Below, one piece after another: positions 35,125-45,749 of a stretch of DNA of 64,000 nt. A program made the translations under genes and the position numbers. A model generated the notes under the pieces. That model worked only from the letters and a program-made list of their open reading frames with translations, had not been told where the DNA came from and did no database searches. Position 1 is the stretch's first letter. Every line of letters begins with the position of its first letter. Source of the DNA: Agelas oroides (taxonomy: Eukaryota; Porifera; Demospongiae; Agelasida; Agelasidae); the NCBI GenBank assembly GCA_949130485.1, contig OX422191.1, positions 5,023,754-5,087,753 of the forward strand. The letters run 5' to 3'.

Positions 35125-35208
35125 CTTAGCTCCTGAAGACTCTGGTTCACTTTCAAAGCTCCAGCAAATTTACGGGCTCCTCCATCTGAGATCTGGTTGT
35201 AACAGAGG
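35125..35208 (-). CDS. NLR leucine-rich repeat exon 3
   Basis: An 84 nt exon starting LCYNQISDGGARKFAGAL, acceptor CTACAG, donor GTAAGT, phase 2. The exon ends in G, so its last codon joins as AGC. Confidence 0.82.
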
Positions 35209-35410
35209 CTGTAGAATATCAAATAAGAAGTACAAGTACTCAAAATCTCAATCCCCCTTTGTGTTGCATATACCCCCGGTAGTATCAAATGTATGTATAA
35301 GTGTCATCTGCAGGCCCTTCCTATTTTTATGATTTCAGCATAGACCTGCGAACAACATTCTCGGTGTACAACTCTTAAGAAATAATAAGGACATGAATGA
35401 CTGGACTCAC

Positions 35411-35494
35411 TTCAGCTTCTGAAGGCTCTGGTTCACTTGCAAAGCTCCAGCCAATTCACAGGCTCCTATGTTTGAGATCTGGTTGCCACTGAGG
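35411..35494 (-). CDS. NLR leucine-rich repeat exon 2, damaged acceptor
   Basis: The 84 nt unit reads LSGNQISNIGACELAGAL with donor GTGAGT, but the acceptor that is CTGCAG in its relatives reads CTGCAT here. The first AG available is six bases inside the exon (CCTCAG), which would give a 78 nt exon still in phase 2 and two residues shorter. The exon is therefore either skipped or shortened. Confidence 0.6.
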
Positions 35495-35757
35495 ATGCAG
35501 TATGTCAAAGAACAAGAGATGAGTGGTGGTTTAACAAACTTCTTCACACTTTATGTAAGGCATATTTGGTCTTGGTACCTTACTACTGACACACAGTATC
35601 AGACACTGTGTGTCAGTTTATCAGTTAGTGAAGTAGAAGGTTACTCCCTGTGTGATCATTAGATTAGAGTAATGCAGAACATACAAGATGTGCATATATC
35701 ATAGTCTCAATGAAGACAGAAAAGGACCTGAAGCAGGATGTGAATCACTGGACTCAC

Positions 35758-35841
35758 TCTAGCTCCTGAAGTCTTTGGTTCACTTGCAAAGATCCAGCCA
35801 TCACACGAGCTCCTTCATCTGAGATTTGGTTGCCATTTAGG
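35758..35841 (-). CDS. NLR leucine-rich repeat exon 1 (next to NACHT)
   Basis: An 84 nt exon starting LNGNQISDEGARVMAGSL, acceptor CTGCAG, donor GTGAGT, phase 2. It is the first complete LRR exon after the NACHT exon. A truncated remnant of another LRR exon end (AAGCTTCTGAAAGC on the plus strand) lies at about 35980-36003. Confidence 0.82.
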
Positions 35842-36052
35842 CTGCAGAATGTTAGAGAACAAGAGATGATAGGTGGTTCAACAAACCTCTTCACTTTATG
35901 TAAGGTATATATTTGGTCTTGGTACCTCACTACTGAGACACAGTACATCTCTTTATAGAAGTAGGACATGGCTAAACTCACTTATTAAGCTTCTGAAAGC
36001 TGGACAAACAATATGCTTATATAGTGCATTGCTCACATGTGCTCACATGTGC

Positions 36053-36100
36053 ACACATACACACACACACACGTACATACACAAACATGTACACACACAC
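36053..36100. repeat. (CA)n tract at the end of the NACHT frame
   Basis: An ACACAC run read on the minus strand as a Cys/Val-rich tail of the NACHT open frame. This tail is probably intron. Confidence 0.8.
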
Positions 36101-36103
36101 CAC

Positions 36104-37694
36104 AGTTTCTGAAATACACCACCATCAGGTAGAATGGAATATGCTCTCAGCCATTTTGCCATCATCTCAAATGTCAGGGATCCAAATAGGCACTGGTGAA
36201 ACTCCAATTTACACATCAGTCCTGAGTAGTATACAGCTTGAAATATGTGATGAATATCAAATGAGGTCAACAACTGCTTCTTAAAAGTTAGCTCTGGCGT
36301 CATTACATTTTGTAGCTCCTCAATGGCTACTTCAGATTCACAGGCTGCATACAAAAATATATCCTTGTGGGCCAGAATAATATATGCTTTCTTAGATGAG
36401 TTGCATAGTCCAACATAAAACTGTCTCACATATTGTGGTACTGTTTTTGCATTCAGTATTGGGATATGTTGACGATGTGGAAGGGTGAGGATGTGTAGGG
36501 CACAGAGGTAATACTGAAGCAGCGGAAGAGTGAAGCAGCAACGCTTAGCTGTGCTCATCATGGTGTGGTATGGTGGAGAGACTCGGCTACAGAAGTTAGT
36601 GTAGTCATGGTCCCAATCAAAAGTGGAGTTAGTACTGGTCACCGCATATGCTTCAGAGGCAAGGATGGTAAGGGTGTCATGGCCTGACACACCTGACTGT
36701 CTACGCAAAGAGTGTTTGAGGCTAGAGAACAGCCTGGTCCATGTTCGTGGATTAGCGTTCACACTATCTGACATGCTAGACAGTCTAAACAGAGAGTGTT
36801 TGAGGTTAGTAAACAACTGGGTCCATGTGTTTGGAAGATCGCTGGTGCTCACACTGTCAAACACAAACAGCACAGCAGCAAGGTAGGGTGGACTGGAGCA
36901 AAGTGCTCTAATGTCATGTGCTTCTGAGATGTACATGAGGAACTCCTCTGCCCTGGAAGTATTGTAACGGTAGTGATGAATGACTTGTTTTGAGATCTGG
37001 TCCTGAGACAGACCAAGTACGTCATACTGACAAAGATTCAGATACTGTGTTCCATACCAGGCAAAGCTGTTAGGGTCCTTAATCTGGATTGGACTTGTAA
37101 CAGTTAAAATGACAGATACTTCAGTATCAGCTAACCATTCAAGAAAAGATTTCCATTCACTGTAGGCTTGCCCCTCAGCACCATCAATCACAATGAGTAC
37201 ATCCTGTGTACCATGCCTCTCTAACCACTGTTTAATACTGTCTAAATGACTGCCCCGGGGAAGACAATAGTTCAGAAATGTCCCAAGGGATTGACTAGAT
37301 GGTGCACTAAGATGAGCCTTCAGGTCTAACCAAAGCACTAGAGTGAACTTCCTGAGGCAGAACCCTCGAGCCCAGGATGCACACACCCTCTGGAGCAGTG
37401 CAGTCCTCCCTGAGCCAGGAGAGCCTTTGATGAGGAAGAAGCGATCTTTCTTCTTTGCTACCGTATTCACAAACAACTTGATGGATACAGTCTCAATCTC
37501 AGATGAGAAGTGTTCAAGTGTCTCAAAGTGAGAGGAGTAGTCAATGTTTCTGAATTGTTTGTCTGTGTCCTTAGTAACCTTCCCCAGCCTTCGATCAAAC
37601 TGTAGGAGTTCTGGAGCTCCAGTCCAGAGTGGTTGACTCTCTTCTGACAGGTAAGCCTCTTGGAGCAACTTGCGAGTTTCTTGCACTACAACAT
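36104..37694 (-). CDS. NLR NACHT ATPase exon
   Basis: This exon encodes the nucleotide-binding core of an NLR, which in the family binds ATP/dNTP and drives oligomerisation on activation. About 90 residues in is the Walker A loop GSPGSGRTALLQ, preceded by FFLIK; about 75 residues later comes VLIVIDGAEG, the Walker B position, where the usual DGLDE is DGAEG. The 5' end follows a CATACAG acceptor in phase 1, matching the phase-1 end of the exon at 38450. The 3' end is uncertain: a phase-2 GTGGTG donor after FQKL at 36104 fits the next LRR exon, but donors near 36118 are possible in another phase. Helical sequence after the core (to SLTFEMMAKWLRAYS) resembles the winged-helix/superhelical linker before LRRs. 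Confidence 0.85.
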
Positions 37695-38449
37695 CTGTAT
37701 GGGAGAAACAACTTTGCTTTAACCTAAGCATTAAAAGCATTTTTACTTGCCTCATTCCTATGTCCCAGCCCAGCTTTCTGTCGCTTACAGTACGGAAAAG
37801 TGGGAGAGGGCCTGGTATCTCTTCTCACGAGTGAAGTCAGAATGGAAAGGATGGAAGTAAGGTTTTAGCAGGTGGCAGCTCTCATACACACCAAGCATTG
37901 AGAGTGTAGTCAGATGAACAATACGTGAAATGCTGCCTGTTCTAAAAATTTTCCCCCATTTTCTGATTACATCATGTGAGGAAAGATACCAGGTTCTTCC
38001 TGCTTTTCTTGCCAACTTGTGACTTTTTTGAAAGACAGGTTAGTCTCGTAAGCCAGGCCCTTTCCATTTCCATAGCAGCACTGATCGCATATCGGATACA
38101 AGTATTGGAAGCGATCAGCGCTGTGGAAAGAAAGGATCTGGCTTGTGAGACTAAGCCAACAGTTTGTAAGCATAAGCAAAGCAGATGCAGCCCTCTTCAA
38201 ACAAGCATATAAATTGATGGTACAAAGGTCACTAATTAATAAAAATAAATTTTAAATAGCTGATGCCCACATGGTTGGATAGAAAAAATTGTTTGTGAAA
38301 CAATGGTTTTATTATTATGGGGGATAAAATAGGAGGTAATGTTGGTGTAATCTGTAAAACCATTACCACAATAGGGGTTAAAGTACTTGCTTGTGTAATC
38401 AATACTGCAAAGATTGATATAAAAATTAATCACTCCAGCTCTGTCATAC
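37695..38449 (-). other. Intron of the NLR gene
   Basis: GTATGA donor, CATACAG acceptor, phase 1 on both sides. It contains the MITE at 38041-38153 and AT-rich sequence; nothing coding is supported. Confidence 0.7.
38041..38153. mobile_element. TAGTCTCGTAAGCC-ended MITE
   Basis: A 113 bp element with ends TAGTCTCGTAAGCCAGGCCC and the inverse of CTGGCTTGTGAGACTA. Related ends occur near 40989, 50205 and 51033. No clear target duplication. Confidence 0.65.
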
Positions 38450-39970
38450 CTGGTGTCAGCATCTCCAGAACAGCTTCTACCAAGTCAAATGGAGCATGAG
38501 CCAGTAGACATGCAATGAGATTCTTGTATGTTCCTGTGTCAGGGTTGATCTGCTTCCAGCAGTACAGAACCCTGTATCTTTGTGCACCTACATCTGGGTA
38601 GCAATGGGCCAGCTCCTCTGCTTCACGTTCACTAATGCCAAAGTGTGGAGCCAGCTCTCTCCAGTCTCTCATGTGTGTTGCCAGCTGCTGAAGAAATGAG
38701 TCTGAACAGAGCTCTTCTATCCTTGATTTTGGAATGCTTTCAAGAAGGCCTTTTAATTGACCTTTCTCCTTGCTTGTGAAATGTTCTGCTCTCTGGTTTA
38801 TGTAGCTGTCAAATCCCTTAGCTGTTGTACCACTCTGACCAGCACTGGGACCGCTAATACTTTGTGTTGAGTTTTCAATTCTCTGAGGGCAGTACCTTCG
38901 AATGTCACTAATAATAACGTCATCAATTTGTAGTTCCACAATTCCTGCTTCTGCTAGAATCTCCAAGTCCTCATCACACAGTTCTTGGAAAAGACCAGCA
39001 ACACTTTCAGGAACGAGAAAGGTGAGAATGAGTGATCCTTCACTGTGCTGGGCATGCGTCACAAACTGATGGTCTATGCCAGTTGCATCTTCAATCACTG
39101 TTCGAATTCTCTTAACATCGAAAGCCCTAGCACTTTCAAATACTATGTCACCATTGCACTCCACACGCAGCCTCTTGCGTCTGGTCAGATCCAGTCTCTC
39201 ATCTGAAACTGGGTTTGGCATGTCCTTGAGCAATCTGTTGCTTGGGTAGCGATCATGGTATTCCCGAAGTAGACTCTCTGCTTCTTTGCATTCAAACCTC
39301 TCAATGATTGCCTCAAGGAGTCCAGTCTCCATGTAGTTGATGTACTCTGGGACTAAGCATTCCATTACTTCAGAAACACTACTGGTACTCTTCAGGATAC
39401 GCTGATCTATATAGGTCATCTCAGGATCCAGCGGGTGACAAAGGAAGTGAAGAAACCGCAACAGTTTCTCAAGGTTAACTACTGTTTCTATTACTTCTGT
39501 AATCTTGTCCATTACTATAGCAAAGTAATTAACAATTCTCCTTTGTTCTTGAGAAATAACTTTCCTTGGCTTTAATGCTTTAGTAGTGCTACTTGACTCA
39601 GACATTTGTTCACCTCTGCTCCTTAGATGCTCTGAACTTGGAGGTGGCAAGTTTTCTTCTCTGGACATAGTGGGCCGGATATCGTACTTTCTTGCAATCT
39701 CTTCAGCAATGACACTCTCACCAATGTTCTTAAGTGCTTCATGAATAGCTTCTAATGTTGGTTTCTCAGAATTACTAATCCAGTGCCGAAACATTTCAAA
39801 ACACTGCCTGTCTGCAGTGTCATGCATCTTTTCAATGAAACCCAAAGTGTCCTTACTGATGTTTAGCTTTAGGCCGAGTAGGTACCATTTCTTAAAGTCC
39901 CTCAGTTCAGTAGGCAGTTGACTTGGGGTTGGGAGACTAGTGTTGACATCCTTTGGTGGCAAGACTGACC
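38450..39970 (-). CDS. NLR exon with two Death domains
   Basis: A 1,521 nt exon, phase 1 at both ends (acceptor TGCTCCCAG, donor GTATGA). Residues about 18-100 form a Death-fold domain (WYLLGLKLNISKDTLGFIE, then FRHWISNSEKPTLEAIHEAL). The middle, about 140-400, is a less typical region with an unrecognised helical part (FLHFLCHPLDPEMTYID) and a mixed part (GSLILTFLVPESVAGLF). About 405-508 is a second Death-like domain (WRELAPHFGISEREAEELA, then VLYCWKQINPDTGTYKNLIA). Death domains make homotypic contacts in apoptotic and immune assemblies. It joins upstream to the CARD-like exon through a codon completed as CGG, and downstream to the NACHT exon. Confidence 0.85.
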
Positions 39971-40276
39971 CTGGGAGCAAGTATTATCCAGCAGTCAAAA
40001 TTGTACACACATAATAATTGTGGTACATGTACATGTATGTACTTCACATTTTAGTGAAAGGTACTTTTCACATGATAGCATGTTTAGCGACAAAAAGGAA
40101 ACATTTCCCAGGGTAGAGAGACTACCATCAGTACCTGGCAAGAGTGCCCCTATGAGTAAATTATTACCCAATGATCAAAACTGTGCACAGTATCTGGTAC
40201 TTCATATTAACAAAGCTAGTCCACATCATAGCAACACAAATAGTTATACAACATACACTCCTGACTATACACTTAC

Positions 40277-40577
40277 GGTAAGAATCTGACATAGCATCGG
40301 CAATGTACACCAGGGATGGGTCCCTTCTCACCACTGACAGAAACTTGTGTAAAACAGAAGGGTTTACCATTATCTGGTCCTTCACAGCAGCTACTAGTTT
40401 TGATGCCCTATGATATGCTGATGGTCCCATGATTTTCACTATTTCGTCACGAACTTGTGTACTGATCATATCTTGTGAGTGGAGCTCAAATGCCAGCCAC
40501 TCTGGATGTGAAAAGGACTCCACTAGTTTGTTGCAGTAAAGGTCAAAAACCTTCAGTTCGGGAGTGCACTGTGGGCC
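40277..40577 (-). CDS. NLR CARD-like exon
   Basis: A 301 nt exon, phase 0 at its start (acceptor CACCCTCCAG) and phase 1 at its end (donor GTAAGT). It encodes about 100 residues in a six-helix pattern typical of the CARD branch of the death fold: FDLYCNKLVESFSHPEWLAF, SQDMISTQVRDEIV, ASKLVAAVKDQIMVNP, LHKFLSVVRRDPSLVYIAD. I call it CARD-like rather than CARD because only pattern and length support it. Phase 0 fits the linker exon at 47987-48096. The acceptor could also be nine bases further in (GCCCACAG) without changing the frame. Confidence 0.7.
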
Positions 40578-40739
40578 CTGGAGGGTGAACAGAACTACAG
40601 CATAGTATGTTTGGAGATTGTATAGTTGCTACTGTGAGCTATATAGTGGCATGTTAAATAATGCGGTCATCTGTAAGGCTACATCAGAAAAGGTGGCTAC
40701 ATTATCTGCTTCATGTGGTGAAAGTTGAAATGTGGGTAA

Positions 40740-41330
40740 CTGACCAGCATTAAATACCGTATAGCGGGAAATTTTCGCTGGTGCAAAATTTCGTGGAAAT
40801 GCGTCCAGACTCTTCAGAAGACATTTTCGCAGTTTTGATTTTTGCGGAACGAATGTGACGCTCTGACCACACCCCTACCAGTTGACGGCCACGCCCCACA
40901 TGCGAACAGAAGAAACGACATTGAACAACGAAGTGAAGAAGCAAGCTTGTGCAAAAACAGCCAAGTGTTTTTGTGCGAAGACCATGGGTAGTCTCATGCC
41001 CAGACACCACCCAGCTCACGCAAGGAGAACGGGTCTGGTGTCACAAGCCTGAATTCTTGGGCTTGTGGAAGTATTGAAGCCTTGCATTATTTAGTGTAGG
41101 ATTACAAATTTGTCAGTGCGAATAATAAATTTCATAGCATCACTTTGAGCTGTACGATTGAACTACTTGTTCTCGCTTCCACACTATTCTAATAAACGCC
41201 ACTCTGTGATTTCATTGGTTGCTCCACGCTTCCGCAGCTAGCCCAAGGATCTAGACTTATGACACCACTAACCCCTCTCTCTTCTCCTCGTGTGAGCTGG
41301 GTGGGGTCTGGGCACGAGACTAAGCATTAA
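40740..41330. repeat. Dispersed non-coding repeats in intron
   Basis: Holds ACCGTATAGCGGGAAATTTT with a facing CAAAATTTCG stretch, a motif echoed in degenerate form at about 50835, plus partial TAGTCTCATGCCCAGACACC and GGTCTGGGCACGAGACTA ends facing each other (40989-41323). No gene. Confidence 0.45.
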
Positions 41331-41805
41331 ATGGGTTGCACATGTAGTGTAGCCTCATTCCCAGGCTCCTTCCCAGCTTTTCCATATCCCCCTGACTACG
41401 GGTCTGATAATGTAAACCACTGTTACGTACCAAACTTGAATCTCCTCATAAAACACATGCATCTGACACAACTAACAGTAACAGTTACTGTTACATTTCA
41501 GCCATCAAACATCATCCCTATCTCATGAACCACAATGACCAAAAACTATCTCTAGTAATTATGTAGTCTCGTCCCCAGACCCCCTTTGGAAAGGGGGGTC
41601 TGGTGAATATAGTACAACATTTTTGTACCTCCGCGGAATTTCGGCGGTACAATCTGATTGGCTGATCTGGCAATTACCGTGGATTGCGTTGGGTTTGCCA
41701 AATCCTGTTCCGCGTTCTACAAACCACAAGCAATGAATAATATTAACGATTGCGCAATTTCTTTGACACGTGCGTGCAAGGATAGGATCGAGAAAGAGCG
41801 GTGAA

Positions 41806-41979
41806 ATGACAAGCTTCGACCCATCTGAAACTGACTATAGCTACCCTCTGTACACGTACAGGCAGTACTATGGTGGCTACCCACTGTATACTCATCCACC
41901 AACGCTAGCAAGTCGGTCTAGTGTGGAGTCGGCACCATTGTCGGTTACTCCAGGGACAACCCCAGGGGCAGTGGCATCT
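41806..41979 (+). CDS. Unrecognised two-exon gene, exon 1
   Basis: ATG at 41806 opens a 58-codon exon, MTSFDPSETDYSYPLY onward, rich in Tyr, Pro and Ser and probably disordered. Donor GTGAGT follows codon TCT in phase 0, matching exon 2. An in-frame upstream ATG at 41770 is possible. It lies on the strand opposite to the NLR, inside its 7.4 kb intron. Confidence 0.7.
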
Positions 41980-42608
41980 GTGAGTTTGTTGTTGTATTGT
42001 GTGCGACGTATTCATACAAATAAATATACACGTTTTCTCTTCATAGTCTACGGCAAATGGTTCACAAGAAAAGTATTCTGAGACAATTGTTTTTCAACTT
42101 AATTAAAACTGAGCACATACTGATTTTAGTAATTCCTTTGGCTTCATACTTAGCTAGCACAGTGTTAAAGTTGCCAAATTCCAGGCTTGTGCATGGGCAG
42201 AGAAAAGAGCTTGGTTTGGTTTTCATTGGATTTTCGGAAATTTGGTAATTGCTGAAAATCCGGCTACGTCATCTGCCAATCCCATCCTCATGTGCCTCAT
42301 AGGAAGCACAATTTGTCCTTCTAACTTGTAAACTGAATTGACCATGAATATAATGGAATATACGGCACCGGAAATCCTGTTCACCCACCCAGCCCTAACC
42401 CTTACCCTATGTACCTGTGCACTAACTAAATTATCCGAATTTCTGGTGCCATGTATTCCAACTGGTACATATAATGCCCATTACCAAGGGAACTTGATGG
42501 ATGCATGAACACTGTTTAGCTGGCTCATTTGTACACACTGGTTAGGTTCAAGGATGTGCTAGTGACCATGAATTCTATTTAGTGCTCACTGTTTGCTTTC
42601 TGTTGCAG

Positions 42609-43493
42609 ACACAAGATGATCAACCCCCAACCTATCAATACCTTGTAAAATTTATAAGCCCTACTAAGAAGAGCAAGTATATCACACGTGTATGGCATGG
42701 AGTTGGCAATGTCTTTGAGTCACTGATTCAACTTCAGGAAAAGCTAATGGAAGATTTTCCTGACAAGCTTCCTTCAAGTCCAACGTTTGAGGAAGGGTAT
42801 ATTGAGAAAAGGAATAACGCTAAGAGGTGGATAGAAAATACTGCCGATTTAACTGCAATGTACCACATCTTTCAGCCAGGGAGTACAGTTACTATTTGGT
42901 GTGAAAGTAAAGATGATTCCACTTCCACTGACATTACTAATACAACTGCCAGTGCTAGAAGGAAGCGTAAAGTTACCTCGGAAAAGGATGCAGGGAATTC
43001 CTCAAGTAAGCGCACTTCTCTGAGTCACGAGGAAGATGTGGATGAGTTTATGGAGAAATTGCGTGATAAGCATTTAGAGGAGGGAAAATACACTGAACCT
43101 CAATTACGCCTGTGGGCACGGATGCTAGCGAGGGGCCACCATCAGAGCTTAGATGACCCTCCTAACATCCCTTTGATCACAGGGGCAGTAGCAACAAAGA
43201 AGACACCTAGGAGAGATGAGTTGTCTGATGTAGTTGTCACAGCGATGAAGGCTGCTTCTCAGCACTTTTCTGTAGCTACCAAACCATCTGACCAGCTATC
43301 CCTGAATTTGGAGAGCACTCCACGTGCAGCTGCTGGTATTTCACCGTCCAGCAAGGCAAAAATTTCTGGAATGTATCTGTCGCATCTGAAATCACTGCAG
43401 GAGTTACGTGCTAGTGGAACATTAACAGAGGAGGAGTTTGTTGAACAGAAAAAGTATGCACTGCAAAATATCAAAGGACTAAACGACAAGTGA
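42609..43493 (+). CDS. Unrecognised two-exon gene, exon 2, SHOCT-like C-terminus
   Basis: After the acceptor TTTCTGTTGCAG, 294 codons run to TGA at 43491, giving a 352-residue protein with exon 1. Residues about 65-165 look like a compact domain (YQYLVKFISPTKKSKYITR, then VFESLIQLQEKLMEDFP and STVTIWCES). A basic Ser/Thr-rich linker with RRKRK follows. Then comes a short acidic helical part (VDEFMEKLRDKHLEEGKYT) and a C-terminal about 45 residues (YLSHLKSLQELRASGTLTEE, then EFVEQKKYALQ) with the pattern of SHOCT-type oligomerisation tails. I do not recognise the N-terminal domain. Intact, no internal stops. Confidence 0.75.
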   Translation, partial: TQDDQPPTYQYLVKFISPTKKSKYITRVWHGVGNVFESLIQLQEKLMEDFPDKLPSSPTFEEGYIEKRNNAKRWIENTADLTAMYHIFQPGSTVTIWCESKDDSTSTDITNTTASARRKRKVTSEKDAGNSSSKRTSLSHEEDVDEFMEKLRDKHLEEGKYTEPQLRLWARMLARGHHQSLDDPPNIPLITGAVATKKTPRRDELSDVVVTAMKAASQHFSVATKPSDQLSLNLESTPRAAAGISPSSKAKISGMYLSHLKSLQELRASGTLTEEEFVEQKKYALQNIKGLNDK

Positions 43494-43585
43494 CTAAAGT
43501 GGTATGTGTGCTAGGTACAGTATATATACGAGCATTTTCATTTACCAGTATCTCTGTATATATTGCCTATGGCTACATGACTGCA

Positions 43586-44647
43586 TCATGCGTATCCTGC
43601 ATGCTTAAAGTAACCGTAGCAATCATCCGCTGTGATGGTACAAAACCCCTGTAGAATGAAATCATCAAACTCCTCCTCAGTTGCACCTTCAATGACCTCA
43701 TCATTCTGCTGAAGAAAGTACTTGATTTTTGAGAAAACTTCTTCAGCAGGATTCAAGTCTGGTGAGTATGGTGGAAGAAAGTGAACCAATGCACCAGTAC
43801 TTTCAATTGCAGCTAAAACTTGGCTGCTATGATGGAACTTAACGTTATCCATCAGCACTACACTTCTTGGATTTTTGCCGTCAAAAGGCATTAGTTTTGG
43901 GGCAAGATCCCTCTCTATAAAATCACAAAAGGTGTCCGCATTGACACTTCCTTTTGTAGTGAAGACGTCTACTATTCCACTGACATCCATTGCACAGATT
44001 GAAGAGAGTCTCTTCCCTCTGACCAACAACCGGGTGTCCACTGCAGGTTTTCCTACAAGTAACAATGTCATAATCAAACGATGGGCAGGGCTAGAAACTA
44101 GTCAGTAGGCGTGCTAAGAGACTTACCTACTAAACTGTAGCCAAACTTGCACATTGCATGTCGCCTGTCGCTCCCAGTTTCGTCGATAAATACAAGCATC
44201 TCTGGCGAATAGAGTGAACAGTCAGAGTTGAACAGCGCCCGAAGGTCCTCACTTCGCTGTCTGGCCACACGCTGGAGCTCTTTGCGCGAAAGTGTTTTTG
44301 TGCAGAAAGCGACAAATGGCCGACTCGGATATTGTCGTCCCGGTTGTCTGCTCCACCAGGCGTTGGATTTCGCAGAGGTGAATTGCGGGACGGTTGATGA
44401 CAGCCTCTAGTATAATAAATTCGTCAATTGCTGTGAGTTTTTTAGGCAGCCCTTCGTGAGTATAACAAGAGTCAACCGTACCATGCTCTTCAAAGCGCTG
44501 AACGGTACGCCATACTGTCGAGGGATCCACCGACAACCGAGACGCGATCTCCTCGTATGTGAGACCTAGCATACATCGCTGATACACCATTCTCCAACGA
44601 AGATCGTTGCTGTAAGCCTTCGTTCTTGCAGATTCGCAGGAGTACAT
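43586..44647 (-). pseudogene. Tc1/IS630-type DD34E transposase relic
   Basis: From ATG at 44647 the frame shows a helix-turn-helix region (YSNDLRWRMVYQRCMLGL, then LTYEEIASRLSVDPSTVWRT) and a second helical part. Near 44300 a small frameshift at ACTTTCGCGCAAAG (one base too many or two lost) interrupts it. Downstream, in the shifted frame, are VFIDETGSDRR (first Asp), a 74 bp intron (44053-44126, GTAAGT to TTGTAG) whose exons join in phase as YSLVGKP, then VVLMDNVKFHH (second Asp) and PPYSPDLNPAEEVF (Glu). Counting D to E gives DD34E. The stop is just before 43586. I found no terminal inverted repeats beside it. Dead because of the frameshift, but only lightly decayed. Confidence 0.85.
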
Positions 44648-44959
44648 TGTACCAAAGATAGTATGGTTGCACAACACAGTACTACTCTTTTTTTGCTGTT
44701 TGAATTAACCGCCAAAAGTGTTATAATTATATTCATGTTTTGTGGTTTGCAAAGCTGCGTACTCTTATTTTTGCAAACCCAATGCAATTCACGGTATCTC
44801 ACATGTACTGGACTTCCTTACCGCAAACCACTTAGCTTTACTCATCACACCTTTACAGACCTACTTAGCACACTTCTAATTTACTAAGCGACTTCAAAGG
44901 CTTAGCTTTTAGCGGAATCCATAGCAATGGCTAGCCCATGGTTTGAGGATTACTATATT

Positions 44960-45060
44960 CGCCAGACCCTCCTTTCCTCTTTGGAGGAGGGTCTGGGAAC
45001 GAGACTAGTAATTATGCAACCAAAAAGTTGGGAAGGAGCCTGGGAACAAGGCTAGTAATG
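44960..45060. mobile_element. TAGTCTCGTTCCCAG-type hairpin remnants
   Basis: AGACCCTCCTTTCCTC faces GAGGAGGGTCTGGGAACGAG, followed by a second single end GAGCCTGGGAACAAGGCTAG. These are fragments of the 8 bp-duplicating MITE family. Confidence 0.55.
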
Positions 45061-45749
45061 GTGTGTACGGTTACACATGTGTGTTCCTAATAACATCATG
45101 TGCTATAAAAAAAACTTCATTTGTATATATAGCGCCTTCTGTCTGCCCACTTCTGCTTGCACAATCATACAGCAATGAACTTCAGAGAAGAGGGTAATCA
45201 CTTCTATAGGCATACAAATGGCAAATGCTGTTACAAGAACAGGCAAGTGCTGTTACAAGTGCAGGTAATTCCTGTTACAAGTGCAGGTAATTCCTGTTAC
45301 AAGAATAACTTACACGCATGTGCTCTTGTCTACATTTTATTCACTTGTTACAGTTTTGTGGATGCCAGAAATCTGTAGAAAAATGAGCTCGCTTCTGCAT
45401 AGGTGCTGTTCTCAGGTGTGTATTGACTAAAAACCAGCATCATATGTGATACCATACGACTGCAATTGCAGTGGTGGCCATCTTACACAAGTGACTACTA
45501 ACACATGTTGTCATTTTATAACCAGAAAGTTCTGCCTGCTGCTTGCCTTTCACTGGCCATAATGTCAGTACCTATTTATTCGAATAAAACGCATGCGAAT
45601 TAAATAATTTGAGTGGGCATGCAATAAGTTAGATCCACCCATAAATTCCAGGAATTGAATTTCTTGTGTTAGCAGTTGCAATGGATTCAAACCCGAAAAT
45701 TTTTGCAAGGAGTTCCTGGCCTTCAGTTCTCCAGAAGTGAGGTTCTTGA

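Noticed and set aside
582-35841. Regularly spaced similar 84-mers suggesting a CRISPR-like array
   Set aside because: Spacing is kilobases, the units are LRR exons with splice sites and a consistent reading phase, and the genome is animal.
36043-36103. Cys/Val-rich C-terminal tail of the NACHT open frame
   Set aside because: It is translation of a CA microsatellite beyond a plausible donor, so almost certainly intron.
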